From positions 1 through 64,000 of the forward strand of contig NZ_JBPSEG010000009.1 of assembly GCF_051488665.1 (NCBI RefSeq): a stretch of 64,000 bases of DNA, read 5' to 3'. This DNA is from Melioribacter sp051488665. Its GTDB lineage: Bacteria > Bacteroidota > Ignavibacteria > Ignavibacteriales > Melioribacteraceae. The position numbers and the translations under genes are program-made. The notes beneath the pieces were generated by a model. The model ran no database searches, was not told the DNA's origin, and saw only the letters and a program-made list of their open reading frames with translations. Shown here one piece after another: positions 28,951 through 38,099 of this stretch (the first letter of the stretch is position 1; each line of letters opens with the position of its first letter).

Positions 28951-30240
28951 ATGTCGTTCAAAAAAACTCTCGCTCAATTCCCCCGCAATTTCTGGACAGT
29001 CATTACAATGGAATTTTTCGAGCGCGGCTCGTATTACGGCGTTATGTCTGTCCTGTCGGTTTATCTGGTCATCAGCCAAAACGAAGGCGGTCTCGGATTT
29101 TCAAAAGAAAGCGTGGGAATAATCAAAAGCACAATTACTCCGCTTCTTTATTTTTTGCCTATTCTCTCCGGCGCAATAGCCGACAGATTCGGCTACAAAA
29201 AAACACTGATGTTTGCATTCGTTCTTATGAGCAGCGGATATTTTCTTACGTCTCTCTTTACTTCTTACGGACTGGTCTTTGCAAGTTTGATTCTTATGGC
29301 AATCGGAGCGGGTTTTTTTAAGCCCGTTATATCCGGCACGATAGCGCGCAGCACGGACAAATCGAATTCAACGCTTGCTTTCGGAATATTTTATTGGACG
29401 ATTAATCTCGGCGCGTTTTTATTTCCCCTTATTCTTGTTCCGACCTTAAAACAAATTTCGTGGTCGTATATTTTCATTATGGCTGCCGTGGGCACAGGAT
29501 GGCTTCTTCTGCTAAATATATTTGTCTATAAGGAACCGGAAAAGCCGAGCAATACAAAATCATTGGCGCAGGTTCTCATCGATATGGTGAAAGTACTTGG
29601 GGATTTCCGATTCGTTATTATGATTGTTATTTATTCGGGTTTCTGGATTCTCTATTTTCAGCAGTTCGACACTGTGCTCTGGTATGTGCGTGAATATGTG
29701 GATACTACTCCGGTTAATAATCTTGTAAATTCGGCGCTCGGTTTATTCGTTTCGAATCCGAACTGGAAATTCGACGTCGAACATGTAACGGTTATTAATG
29801 CAGGCACAATCATTTTACTGCAGATATTTATTTCGAATCTGGTAAAAAACAAAAAAGCTTTGCCTACAATGATTACAGGCATCGCTCTCGGAACTGTCGG
29901 AATGGGGATACTTGCCATTTCGACTCATCCGTACGTATTTATTCTCGGTATTTTTATTTTTTCCGTAGGCGAAATGACCGCGCATCCCAAATTTATAAGC
30001 TACGTTGGACTTATCGCTCCCGAGGATAAAAAAGCTCTCTATCTGGGTTATGCGTTTCTTTACGGCGTAATCGGCAGCGGAATCGGAGGCGTTCTGGGCG
30101 CTAATCTGTATGTTCATTTTGTAGACAATCTTAAAAATCCTCAAATCCTATGGTTGATTTTCAGTTCAATCGGACTTGCAACCATTGCGGGTCTGCTTTT
30201 ATATAACAGATTCTTGCGTCCAAAAACAGAAGATGTGTAA
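28951..30240 (+). CDS. POT-like MFS oligopeptide transporter
   Basis: A 429-residue inner-membrane protein with about 12 helices. TM1 carries EFFERGSYYG, very close to the POT-family ExxERxxYYG proton-coupling motif, followed by SGAIADRFGYKKTL, the MFS loop. It probably imports di- or tripeptides with protons. The length is at the short end for POT (often about 450-500), so another MFS substrate is possible. The SD aagga lies at about 28941. The next gene starts 5 bp after its stop. Confidence 0.82.
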   Translation: MSFKKTLAQFPRNFWTVITMEFFERGSYYGVMSVLSVYLVISQNEGGLGFSKESVGIIKSTITPLLYFLPILSGAIADRFGYKKTLMFAFVLMSSGYFLTSLFTSYGLVFASLILMAIGAGFFKPVISGTIARSTDKSNSTLAFGIFYWTINLGAFLFPLILVPTLKQISWSYIFIMAAVGTGWLLLLNIFVYKEPEKPSNTKSLAQVLIDMVKVLGDFRFVIMIVIYSGFWILYFQQFDTVLWYVREYVDTTPVNNLVNSALGLFVSNPNWKFDVEHVTVINAGTIILLQIFISNLVKNKKALPTMITGIALGTVGMGILAISTHPYVFILGIFIFSVGEMTAHPKFISYVGLIAPEDKKALYLGYAFLYGVIGSGIGGVLGANLYVHFVDNLKNPQILWLIFSSIGLATIAGLLLYNRFLRPKTEDV

Positions 30241-30245
30241 AAATT

Positions 30246-31898
30246 ATGAAGCGTAAAATTATTTGGCTCTTATTATTTTTTATTGCGGCGCCTGTTTTAT
30301 CTCAGCAGGAAAACGTACCGTTAGACCATCCGGTCTATATCTTCTTGAAAGAAATGAAAGTCAAAGGCATTCTTGACAATATTTATGAGGATAATCCCAA
30401 TTTATCGCGCAAGGAAGTCTGGAACTTTCTGGAGGAAATACGAAAGAACGGTAAAAAGCTTTCGGAAACCGAAACGGGACTGCTCAATAAATTTGCGGAT
30501 GAATTCGACCCGAAGCAATCGAATGTAATTAACCTGATAGGCGGAGAGGGCTTGCGCGGTCTTTTTGAAGACAAAGTCAAAAACGCGTTTTCGTATAAAG
30601 ACAAAAACGCGAATCTTTATTTCGAAATACTGGGACGCGCCATGCACGGGCAGATAATAAAGCCCGAAATAAATAATTCCGAATTGCTCGACATTGGTTT
30701 CAGAGTGCGCGGAACGCTGTTCGGAAAGTTGGGGTACAGCATGACGGTTCAGAAAGGCGGAGTTTGGGGCTCTTCGGGCAAAGCTCCGGTTTTCGACCCG
30801 CGGTTGAATTACAATTTCAAGTTCTACGAGAACATCGAGAATGTTTCAAATTACGATTTTACGGAAGGATATTTGCGTTACGATACAGAGCCTGCAGAAG
30901 GGATGGACCTTGCTTTTCAAATCGGGAGGGAAAAAATAAAACTCGGCTACGGCTACGGCGAACCGCTGGCGCTCACGGGCAACCATCCGTATATCGATTT
31001 TATCAGAATGAATTTTCGCTACGGCATATTAAACTTTTATTCTTTGCACGGTTCTACTGTAGGTGAATTTCATGAAGACCGCTCTCTCAATTACACAAAA
31101 TATATCGCTTACAATAAATTTACATTCTCGTTTCCCGAATTGTTCAATGCTGGTATAGGCGAAGCGGTTATCTATACGGGCAGGAGTCTCGACCTGGCTT
31201 ATTTAAATCCGTTTGCTTTCTATAAATTCGAAGAGATGTCGTTGCAGGATCGCGATAACGGAGTGCTTTTCCTGGATCTGCAGACAAAATTCTTGAAGAA
31301 TCTCGAATTGCAGGGAACGTTTTTCCTCGATGAAAATATCCTTTCGCATCTGCAGGAACTGAATTTATATTCGAATAAAACGGCTTACCAAATAGGCGCA
31401 TTCTGGTATTCGCCGGTCGGGTTGGATGATTTATCGTTGATTGCGGAATATACTAAAATTAGACCGTATGTTTATTCTCATATCACTTTGAAGAATTCGT
31501 ATACGGCTCACAGTCAGCTGCTGGGGCACAGAATAGGACCGAATTCGGACGAACTTCTTTTCAAAGCGGCTTATAATGTAAACGAAAAATTGAGATTGGA
31601 AGGTGAGTACAGATACGTTAGAAACGGCGAAAATATTTACGACGCGCTTGGCAATCTGGTATTCAATGCCGGCGGCGATCCGCTTGTATCTCATCGTCAG
31701 GGCGTCGATCCCGAATATATCGATTTTCTGGACGGGATAAGATTCGGCAGCGACATAATATTGCTAACAATAAAATACGAGCCTGTGCGGGATTTCCACA
31801 TAGAAGTTTCCTGCTTTTATCAATCCACAAAAAACATAACGGAAAATCGCCGGAATGATAATCGGCATTTTTACATTAAAATGTATTTCGATTTATAA
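30246..31898 (+). CDS. Wzi-like outer-membrane beta-barrel protein
   Basis: A 550-residue protein with a signal peptide (ending PVLSQ). A helical N-terminal segment (HPVYIFLKEMKVKGILDNI) is followed by a long region of alternating hydrophobic and aromatic strands. It ends in an aromatic strand and C-terminal Leu (FYIKMYFDL), as expected for a barrel. It resembles the capsule-assembly Wzi family that anchors surface polysaccharide, including LNPFAFYKFEEMS and DNGVLFLDLQTKFLKN. No capsule genes are adjacent, so the function is inferred by similarity of appearance. Confidence 0.75.
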   Translation: MKRKIIWLLLFFIAAPVLSQQENVPLDHPVYIFLKEMKVKGILDNIYEDNPNLSRKEVWNFLEEIRKNGKKLSETETGLLNKFADEFDPKQSNVINLIGGEGLRGLFEDKVKNAFSYKDKNANLYFEILGRAMHGQIIKPEINNSELLDIGFRVRGTLFGKLGYSMTVQKGGVWGSSGKAPVFDPRLNYNFKFYENIENVSNYDFTEGYLRYDTEPAEGMDLAFQIGREKIKLGYGYGEPLALTGNHPYIDFIRMNFRYGILNFYSLHGSTVGEFHEDRSLNYTKYIAYNKFTFSFPELFNAGIGEAVIYTGRSLDLAYLNPFAFYKFEEMSLQDRDNGVLFLDLQTKFLKNLELQGTFFLDENILSHLQELNLYSNKTAYQIGAFWYSPVGLDDLSLIAEYTKIRPYVYSHITLKNSYTAHSQLLGHRIGPNSDELLFKAAYNVNEKLRLEGEYRYVRNGENIYDALGNLVFNAGGDPLVSHRQGVDPEYIDFLDGIRFGSDIILLTIKYEPVRDFHIEVSCFYQSTKNITENRRNDNRHFYIKMYFDL

Positions 31899-31915
31899 TT
31901 GGATTTTAATTTAGG

Positions 31916-32020
31916 AAGGGGATAGAGGGAAGCGGAGGAAAGAGATGTCGAGGGCAAAACATCTCTCTGAGCATGCTCCCCTCTATATAGTAGTTGAGGG
32001 TGTTTTAAACTTTTTTTGCT
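31916..32020 (+). other. Structured intergenic region after the Wzi-like gene
   Basis: Within the 201-bp gap, an inner hairpin (agagatgt / acatctct, 31941-31948 and 31959-31966) is nested in imperfect outer arms (tagaggga at 31923-31930; tcccctcta at 31977-31985). T-rich sequence follows (ttttttt near 32009). This is most simply a large terminator for the plus-strand gene; a small RNA is an alternative. The convergent receiver gene ends at 32100. Confidence 0.5.
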
Positions 32021-32099
32021 TTTGAGTCAGTAAGAATTTACTAAGACAAATATAAAAAGAACAAAATAAAAAGCCACAAAAAAAAATCAAGAAAAATTT

Positions 32100-32492
32100 T
32101 TACACTGCTTTGTTTTTCTCTTTTTCGTCGATATCCGTAATAACGGTTCTCAATATTTTCAAAAAACTGTCGAATTCTGTCAACTTGTCGAAATTGTAAT
32201 TTATGCCAAGATCAAAAAATCTTTTCCTCAGTATCGGAATATCGTACGACGTCAGAAGAATAATAACGGCGTCTTTATTTTTCGAGCGCGTAAGCTCTAT
32301 GACTTTTTTCAACTCGCCTTCGGTGCTGTCGCCGTCTATTATAACAATATCAAAAGAACTTTTCGATAATTCTTTAACCGTTCCGTAAAGATTTCTGATT
32401 AAAATAACATCCGCGCCTGAATTAATCAACTCAATTTGTTTGGAAATGATTTTTCTTACGTCGTTAGAATATTCGAAAACAAGCAATCTCAT
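32100..32492 (-). CDS. Degenerate receiver-domain protein
   Basis: A 130-residue stand-alone receiver-like domain. Asp53 (IVIIDGD) occupies the phospho-acceptor position and a Thr/Ser follows at LLTSYD, but the acidic pocket pair that is normally DD is E-Y (VFEYSND). Phosphorylation may therefore be weak or absent. Its C-terminal half resembles the next receiver gene (TSYDIPILRK versus TNYTDPIFRK), suggesting duplication and decay. It has no output domain and lies 108 bp downstream of that paralogue on the same strand. Confidence 0.78.
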   Translation of the reverse strand: MRLLVFEYSNDVRKIISKQIELINSGADVILIRNLYGTVKELSKSSFDIVIIDGDSTEGELKKVIELTRSKNKDAVIILLTSYDIPILRKRFFDLGINYNFDKLTEFDSFLKILRTVITDIDEKEKNKAV

Positions 32493-32600
32493 AAATCAAC
32501 ATTAATTTTAAGAGCAACTTAAAGAACAAATACAAACTGTCAAATAGTAAAAAAGTTATTTTTGCGTCGTAAATCAACCGGAAACTAAGTAGTAAAATTA

Positions 32601-32975
32601 CTACCCGGACGTTCCGTTGCCGCCCAACTTTTTCAGCGTCGATATCAGTTTATCGATTTCTGTTGACTTATCGAAAAAATATTCTGCTTCTTTGGCGGCT
32701 TTCCTGAAAATAGGATCGGTATAGTTAGTAAACATTATGACTATCGGTTTGGAATTTAACCGGTTCTTGATTTTGTACAAAATATCAATGCCGCTTTTTT
32801 CGCCGAGATTGATGTCGAGTATAAGGATGTCGGGCGTTTCGTTTACAATTTTATCGATGGCAGATTGATAATCTTCGGCTTCGTCGTAGAGTTCGATTCC
32901 TTCGATCGAGTCGATAATCTTTTTAAGATTGTGCCTTACAATGTAAGAATCGTCCACTATCAGGACTTTTTTCAT
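32601..32975 (-). CDS. Single-domain response regulator
   Basis: A 124-residue CheY-like receiver. The start at 32975 is chosen because MKKVLIVDDS begins the domain directly. It retains the DD pair (residues 8-9), phospho-acceptor Asp54 (LILDINLG) and the switch Thr (FTNYTDP), with a Lys in FFDKSTE as expected. It has no output domain. It lies between the degenerate receiver and the NarL-type regulator, all on the minus strand, so it is probably an accessory of the PAS-kinase system at 33091-36630. Confidence 0.88.
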   Translation of the reverse strand: MKKVLIVDDSYIVRHNLKKIIDSIEGIELYDEAEDYQSAIDKIVNETPDILILDINLGEKSGIDILYKIKNRLNSKPIVIMFTNYTDPIFRKAAKEAEYFFDKSTEIDKLISTLKKLGGNGTSG

Positions 32976-33090
32976 TATCGATTCTGCCGTTTGTGATAAA
33001 TAAATTAAGTCGTAAATAAATATAAAACTCAAGTCCTAAGAAAAAAGTAGCAAAATCAATTAAAGTGGTGTAGTAAAATTACGACGCGGT

Positions 33091-33726
33091 CTATTCGTTT
33101 ATGTTATGCTGAATTGCAAACCGGATAAGATCCGCGGTCGATTTGAGATCGAGTTTTTCGAGAATACGGCTTCGATACGTATTGACTGTCGAAACGCTCA
33201 GATTCAGATCGCGGGCAATGTCGGTTTGCGATTTCCCTGCGGAAATTAATTTCAAAATTTGCATTTCCCTGTCGGATAAAAGTTCCAAGGGCTCTTTGTC
33301 GGCTTTATCTTCTTCGAGGTCTTCGGCAAGTTTTTCTGCAAGGCTCTGCGAAATATATTTTCTGCCGGACGAAATTTTGCGTATAGCGTTGATTATTTCG
33401 TCGACGGCGGAATCCTTCGTAATATATCCCGATGCGCCTGCTTTTAAAGTTCTTTTGGCGAATTGGTCTTCGGGCATCATTGTCATTACAAGAACTTTTG
33501 ATTCGGGCAGGAGCGTTTTAATATCCTTCAACACGTCGAGTCCGCTTCTGCCGGGCATCGACAGATCGAGTATTATCAGGTCGGGTTTTAATTTTATAAC
33601 GTCGTCTATAATATCGAGAGGGTTTCCGGTTTCTCCGATCACCTTCATGTCGGATTCGTGTTTGATTAAATTCTTAATGCCCTCTCTTATCAAAGAGTGA
33701 TCGTCGGCTATATATATAGTTAACAT
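33091..33726 (-). CDS. NarL/FixJ-family response regulator
   Basis: A 211-residue regulator. The receiver has ADDH at the acidic pocket and phospho-acceptor Asp54 (LIILDLSMPG). The C-terminal LuxR-type HTH (about 145-211) is clear: LSDREMQILKLISAGKSQTDIARDLNLSVSTVNTYRSRIL, split by the usual turn. The HisKA_3 kinase gene ends 69 bp upstream, so this is its cognate partner. Confidence 0.95.
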   Translation of the reverse strand: MLTIYIADDHSLIREGIKNLIKHESDMKVIGETGNPLDIIDDVIKLKPDLIILDLSMPGRSGLDVLKDIKTLLPESKVLVMTMMPEDQFAKRTLKAGASGYITKDSAVDEIINAIRKISSGRKYISQSLAEKLAEDLEEDKADKEPLELLSDREMQILKLISAGKSQTDIARDLNLSVSTVNTYRSRILEKLDLKSTADLIRFAIQHNINE

Positions 33727-33795
33727 AACTAACCTTAATTATGGTTATAATCTAAGGTTATTTTATGTAAAAAATAAAAAAATATGTGATATCCG

Positions 33796-36630
33796 TCATA
33801 ATTTTAATTTAATGACGGTTCCCTTCCCTTTTTTGCTTTCGATATTGAACGATGCGCCTATCGAAGAGGCGCGCTCCTGCATTCCCATTAATCCGAATGT
33901 CTTTTTGTCTTCCAGCGCTTTATTATCGAAACCTATACCGTTGTCTTTAATAGTTAAACTTACAGAGTTTCCTTCTTTTATTAATGAGACGTTTACTTTC
34001 GTGGCTTTTGAATGCCTGCCTATGTTCGTCAACGCTTCCTGAATGATTCTGAAAATAACCAGTTCTTTATCGGAGTCGAGATGTATCGATTCGTGAGAGT
34101 ATTTATAAGCGCAGTCTATTTTAGAGGTCTTCTTGAAATTTTCCACAAGCCATTCAATTGCGGGAACCAATCCGAGTTTATCGAGAACTTCGGGTCTCAA
34201 TTCCGTAATCATTTTACGAACTCCTTTAACCGCGCGGTCGATAAGCCCCGACATCGAATCCAGCTCGCCGACGATTGCATTCAAATCTTTAATCTGGTTT
34301 TCGTTTATATCCTTTTTAATTATCGAAAGATTCATTTTCAAAGAAGTCAGTAATTGCCCCAATTCGTCGTGCATTTCGCGGGCTATGGCGGCGCGCTCTG
34401 ATTCCCTCAAAGTCTGCATATGCAATACCAGCTGTCTGTAGCGTTCTCTCGATTCGTTCAGGCTTTCTTCCGCCTTCTTCATCTCGGTAATGTCAAACGC
34501 AGTTCCGATGACTGCCGGTTTGTTTTTGAATGTAATAGTTCCGGCGGAAAAGTCGATCCATCGTTCTTTGCCGTCTTTGGTAATTATTTTGAACGAATAT
34601 CTGCTCGGTACGGATTTTCCTTCCAGCCGCGCTATTCCCATTTTCATAACTTCTTCCCGAAAATCGGGATGTATAATATCCCAGATTTCCATTCCCATCA
34701 ATTCTTCTTTCGAATAGCCGGACATAATTTCGGTATATGGATTGAGATAAACGAATTTATTATCCTGATAAATAAAGATGGCGCTCGACGTCGTCTCGGT
34801 TAAAATGCGAAATTTTTCTTCGTTTTCCTGAAGCGCTTTTTCAGCCAGGAACTGGTCGGTTATGTCGATTGCCATTACGAGCCGGTAATTTCCACCGAGC
34901 GTATAGGGGAGAGCGTGCGAACTGATTTCGACATATATGATTGTGCCGTCTTTCTTGCGATGACGCCATCCGCGATGTCTCTGAGTGGGTTCGGTATCTT
35001 CGCGCACGCTTTTTACCAGATAGGGAATGTCTTCTTCCGGTCTGATATCCGCAAGAGTCATATTGAGAAATTCTTCTTTTGTGTAGCCGTAGTGAAAAAC
35101 TGCGGAGTCGTTCACTTCGATAAATTTCATAGTATCGACGTCGTAAATCCACATCGGGTGGGGATGGTCCATAAATAAAATTCTGAATTTTTTTTCGCTC
35201 TCTTTAAGCGCGTTTTCAATTTTATAGCGTTCCGTAATGTCTTCAATAGTACAAACGACTCCTTCGAATTTATTGTCCGGATTTTTTAACGGCGTTGAAT
35301 TTACCGACAATATTTTAAATCCTTCGGAGCTTTTGTAACCGTAAAGACTATTTCTTATTAAGTCGCCCTTGGTCTTTACTATATAAAACGGCAATTCGGA
35401 CTCGGACAGCTTTTCTCCTTCAACGGTATAGAAAACAAGTTCGTCCGAATGGCAGTTTTTATTTGCCAAATTATCTTTCTTAACCGAAAGGATGCTCTGG
35501 GCGGCTTTGTTTGCAAAGGTAATAATGCCGTTTTGATCGACGGATATTATACCGACGGGACTTGTTTCAAGTATTTGGTTCAGCAATTCCCTGCTGCGCG
35601 CTATCTCTTCCTCTTTTCTTTTTATATCCGTTACATCTACTACCATCGACATCAGTCCGTCGTATTCTCCGTTTGAATCGTAAAGCGCCGTGTCGTGCCA
35701 TTCGCAGAGAATTATCTTTCCGTCTTTGGTTATATTCTGTTCGATCGATTTATGGGTTTCCTTGTGCCTGATCAATTCCCGTATTTGTTTGGCGACCGCC
35801 GAACGTTCTTCCGGAAGCGTTATCAAATCATGGATTTTCTTATTTACTACTTCTTCTTTTTTATAACCGAAGATTTTTTCGGCTGCGGGATTCCAGTCTT
35901 TTACCGTGAAGTCGGGATTGAGGAGTATCATGCCGATCGGCATTCTTTCGAATTCCAGCTGAAGCTGATTGAGCAGGTACTCTTTTTCCTCTTTCAGTTT
36001 TTTTAATTCCGTAATATCGGTATGAGTGCCGATCATACGGAGCGGTTTGCCGTCTTTATCCCGCTCGAATATTTTACCGCGGTCCAATATCCATTTGTAA
36101 GAACCGTATTTTGTTCTAAGCCTGCTTTCCACGGAATATACATCCGACCTGCCTTCCAGGTAGTCGTTCAGTTTTTTCAGAACAATTTCTTTATCTTCGG
36201 GGTGAAGACGTCTTTCCCATTCTAAATAATCATGCTCGATTTCATCCTCGTTGTAACCGAGCATCGTTTTCCAGTTTTTTGAAAAAAAGACTTCGTTTGT
36301 TTTAATGTTCCAATCCCACACGCCGTCGCCAGCTCCTTCGAATGCATAATTCCATCTCTTTTCCTTCTCAATCAGTTCGTCGTTTTGCTGGAGTATTTGC
36401 TTCGTGTCGTACTGGAGCAAATAATAAAGAATCAGCGCGGTAAGAAGTATATACGCGACGGCTTGTGTAATTGCGGCGGCTTTTAATGTTTCCGGATCCG
36501 TCTCTATATTGAAGGTGAGCAATATTGAAATGACCGTGAAAGCTGAACTTGCAATAAAATAAACCAAAGCGATTTTCAGCGGTCTTTTCTTCAAAAAATT
36601 TGTAAATTTATTAGGACTGTTGTTATCCAT
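33796..36630 (-). CDS. Multi-PAS membrane sensor histidine kinase (HisKA_3/NarX-type)
   Basis: A 944-residue kinase with two transmembrane helices near the N-terminus (about 16-38 and 49-69). About five PAS/PAC units follow (roughly 85-210, 220-340, 345-465, 470-595, 600-715), several ending in DITE/DITD PAC motifs. The HisKA_3 dimerisation domain has the phospho-accepting His in REMHDELGQLLTS, and HATPase_c has IKDNGIGFD and GTVIKLKL. It should phosphorylate the adjacent NarL-type regulator. The number of PAS domains implies integration of several signals, and no haem or flavin ligand can be assigned. Confidence 0.94.
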   Translation of the reverse strand: MDNNSPNKFTNFLKKRPLKIALVYFIASSAFTVISILLTFNIETDPETLKAAAITQAVAYILLTALILYYLLQYDTKQILQQNDELIEKEKRWNYAFEGAGDGVWDWNIKTNEVFFSKNWKTMLGYNEDEIEHDYLEWERRLHPEDKEIVLKKLNDYLEGRSDVYSVESRLRTKYGSYKWILDRGKIFERDKDGKPLRMIGTHTDITELKKLKEEKEYLLNQLQLEFERMPIGMILLNPDFTVKDWNPAAEKIFGYKKEEVVNKKIHDLITLPEERSAVAKQIRELIRHKETHKSIEQNITKDGKIILCEWHDTALYDSNGEYDGLMSMVVDVTDIKRKEEEIARSRELLNQILETSPVGIISVDQNGIITFANKAAQSILSVKKDNLANKNCHSDELVFYTVEGEKLSESELPFYIVKTKGDLIRNSLYGYKSSEGFKILSVNSTPLKNPDNKFEGVVCTIEDITERYKIENALKESEKKFRILFMDHPHPMWIYDVDTMKFIEVNDSAVFHYGYTKEEFLNMTLADIRPEEDIPYLVKSVREDTEPTQRHRGWRHRKKDGTIIYVEISSHALPYTLGGNYRLVMAIDITDQFLAEKALQENEEKFRILTETTSSAIFIYQDNKFVYLNPYTEIMSGYSKEELMGMEIWDIIHPDFREEVMKMGIARLEGKSVPSRYSFKIITKDGKERWIDFSAGTITFKNKPAVIGTAFDITEMKKAEESLNESRERYRQLVLHMQTLRESERAAIAREMHDELGQLLTSLKMNLSIIKKDINENQIKDLNAIVGELDSMSGLIDRAVKGVRKMITELRPEVLDKLGLVPAIEWLVENFKKTSKIDCAYKYSHESIHLDSDKELVIFRIIQEALTNIGRHSKATKVNVSLIKEGNSVSLTIKDNGIGFDNKALEDKKTFGLMGMQERASSIGASFNIESKKGKGTVIKLKL

Positions 36631-36753
36631 TTAGCCACCAAGGGCAAATTAGGGTTATTTTTTTGTTTAATATAAATAAAAATTTGTTTTATTTTTCAGT
36701 AGCGACGCTCTCAAAATGAATTATTATTATCCCAATTTATTTATGGAGAACCA

Positions 36754-38079
36754 ATGAAAAAACATGTCTTTATTCTATTCCTTTTTCTTATATCCGGTTT
36801 GATGACGGCTCAAACCAAGAAAATCGAGTTTGTCCATTATAAACTCGATAACGGTTTGAATGTCATTTTACACCAGGATAACTCGACTCCGATCGTTGCA
36901 GTTACCGTGCTGTATCACGTCGGAAGTAAAAACGAAGACCCGGAACGTACGGGCTTTGCGCATTTTTTCGAACACCTGATGTTCGAGGGCTCGCCCAATA
37001 TCGGCAGGGGAGAATATTTTAAAATTGTGGAATCTGCGGGAGGGCAGTTGAACGCCAACACGTCGTTCGACAGAACTTTTTATTACGAAATACTCCCGTC
37101 GAACCAGCTTGAACTGGGGCTCTATCTTGAATCCGAAAGAATGCTTCATCTTAAAATCGACAGCATCGGCGTGGAAACCCAGAGAAAAGTGGTTAAAGAA
37201 GAAAGAAAACAGAGCTACGAAAATCGTCCTTACGGTTCGCTGCTCGAAAAAATATTCAGTAACGCATATAAAGTGCATCCGTACAGATGGATTCCGATCG
37301 GAAGCGCCCAATATATCGACCAGGCAAAACTCGAAGAATTCATCGAATTCTATAAAACATTTTATGTGCCTGAAAATGCAACGCTTTCGATAGCGGGCGA
37401 TATCGATATCGAAGAGACAAAAAAACTTGTCGAAAAATACTTCGGCGAAATTCCGAGAGGAAATAAACCGATTCCGAGACCCGACGTTGTCGAACCGCCT
37501 CAGCAAAAAGAAATCAGGGAAACAGTCTACGACAACGTTCAACTTCCGATGGTGGTGTTTGCCTATCATATACCCGAACAGGGAACGCCCGATTATTACG
37601 CACTGCGTTTGCTGACAACGTTGTTGTCGGGAGGAGAAAGCGCTCGTCTTCAAAAAGAAATAAAGGATAAAAAGCAGATGGCTCTGGCTGTCGGGTCAAT
37701 TCCTCTGTCTCTCGAAGACCCCGGTCTTTTTATCGTCTACGGACTTACGAATGTAGGAGTAAAAGCGGAAGATCTGGAGAAAGCGATCGAATCTGAAATC
37801 GATAATGTAAAAAAAGAATTGATTAGCGAATACGAATTTCAAAAAGTGCGAAATCAAATTGAATCGGATTTTGTCAATCAAAATTCGAGAGTCGCAGGCA
37901 TTGCGGAAAATCTTGCCGATTACCTGGTTTATTTCGGCGATCCGAATTTGATTAACACGGAAATCGAACGATACATGAAAGTTACCCGCGAAGATATTAA
38001 ACGCGTAGCCAATAAATATTTCACGAAAGAAAACAGAGTCGTTCTTTATTATTTGCCAAAATCAATGGAAAAGAAATAA
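36754..38079 (+). CDS. M16 family zinc metallopeptidase (catalytic subunit)
   Basis: A 441-residue exported peptidase with a signal peptide (ending LMTAQ). The inverted zinc motif HFFEH is complete (H70, E73, H74), and the distal Glu ligand lies in the VVKEERKQSYENRP segment. The rest follows the pitrilysin/processing-peptidase fold of two homologous halves. It is followed 20 bp later by a second M16 protein that lacks the zinc motif, so the two probably form an active/inactive heterodimer in the periplasm. Confidence 0.93.
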   Translation: MKKHVFILFLFLISGLMTAQTKKIEFVHYKLDNGLNVILHQDNSTPIVAVTVLYHVGSKNEDPERTGFAHFFEHLMFEGSPNIGRGEYFKIVESAGGQLNANTSFDRTFYYEILPSNQLELGLYLESERMLHLKIDSIGVETQRKVVKEERKQSYENRPYGSLLEKIFSNAYKVHPYRWIPIGSAQYIDQAKLEEFIEFYKTFYVPENATLSIAGDIDIEETKKLVEKYFGEIPRGNKPIPRPDVVEPPQQKEIRETVYDNVQLPMVVFAYHIPEQGTPDYYALRLLTTLLSGGESARLQKEIKDKKQMALAVGSIPLSLEDPGLFIVYGLTNVGVKAEDLEKAIESEIDNVKKELISEYEFQKVRNQIESDFVNQNSRVAGIAENLADYLVYFGDPNLINTEIERYMKVTREDIKRVANKYFTKENRVVLYYLPKSMEKK

Positions 38080-38099
38080 AAATTTAACGGAGCATAGAA

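Noticed and set aside
36868..37653. A 261-codon minus-strand frame opposite the M16 peptidase gene
   Set aside because: The M16 protein with its HxxEH motif is clearly the real product. The antisense frame is Phe/Arg-rich with no family resemblance.
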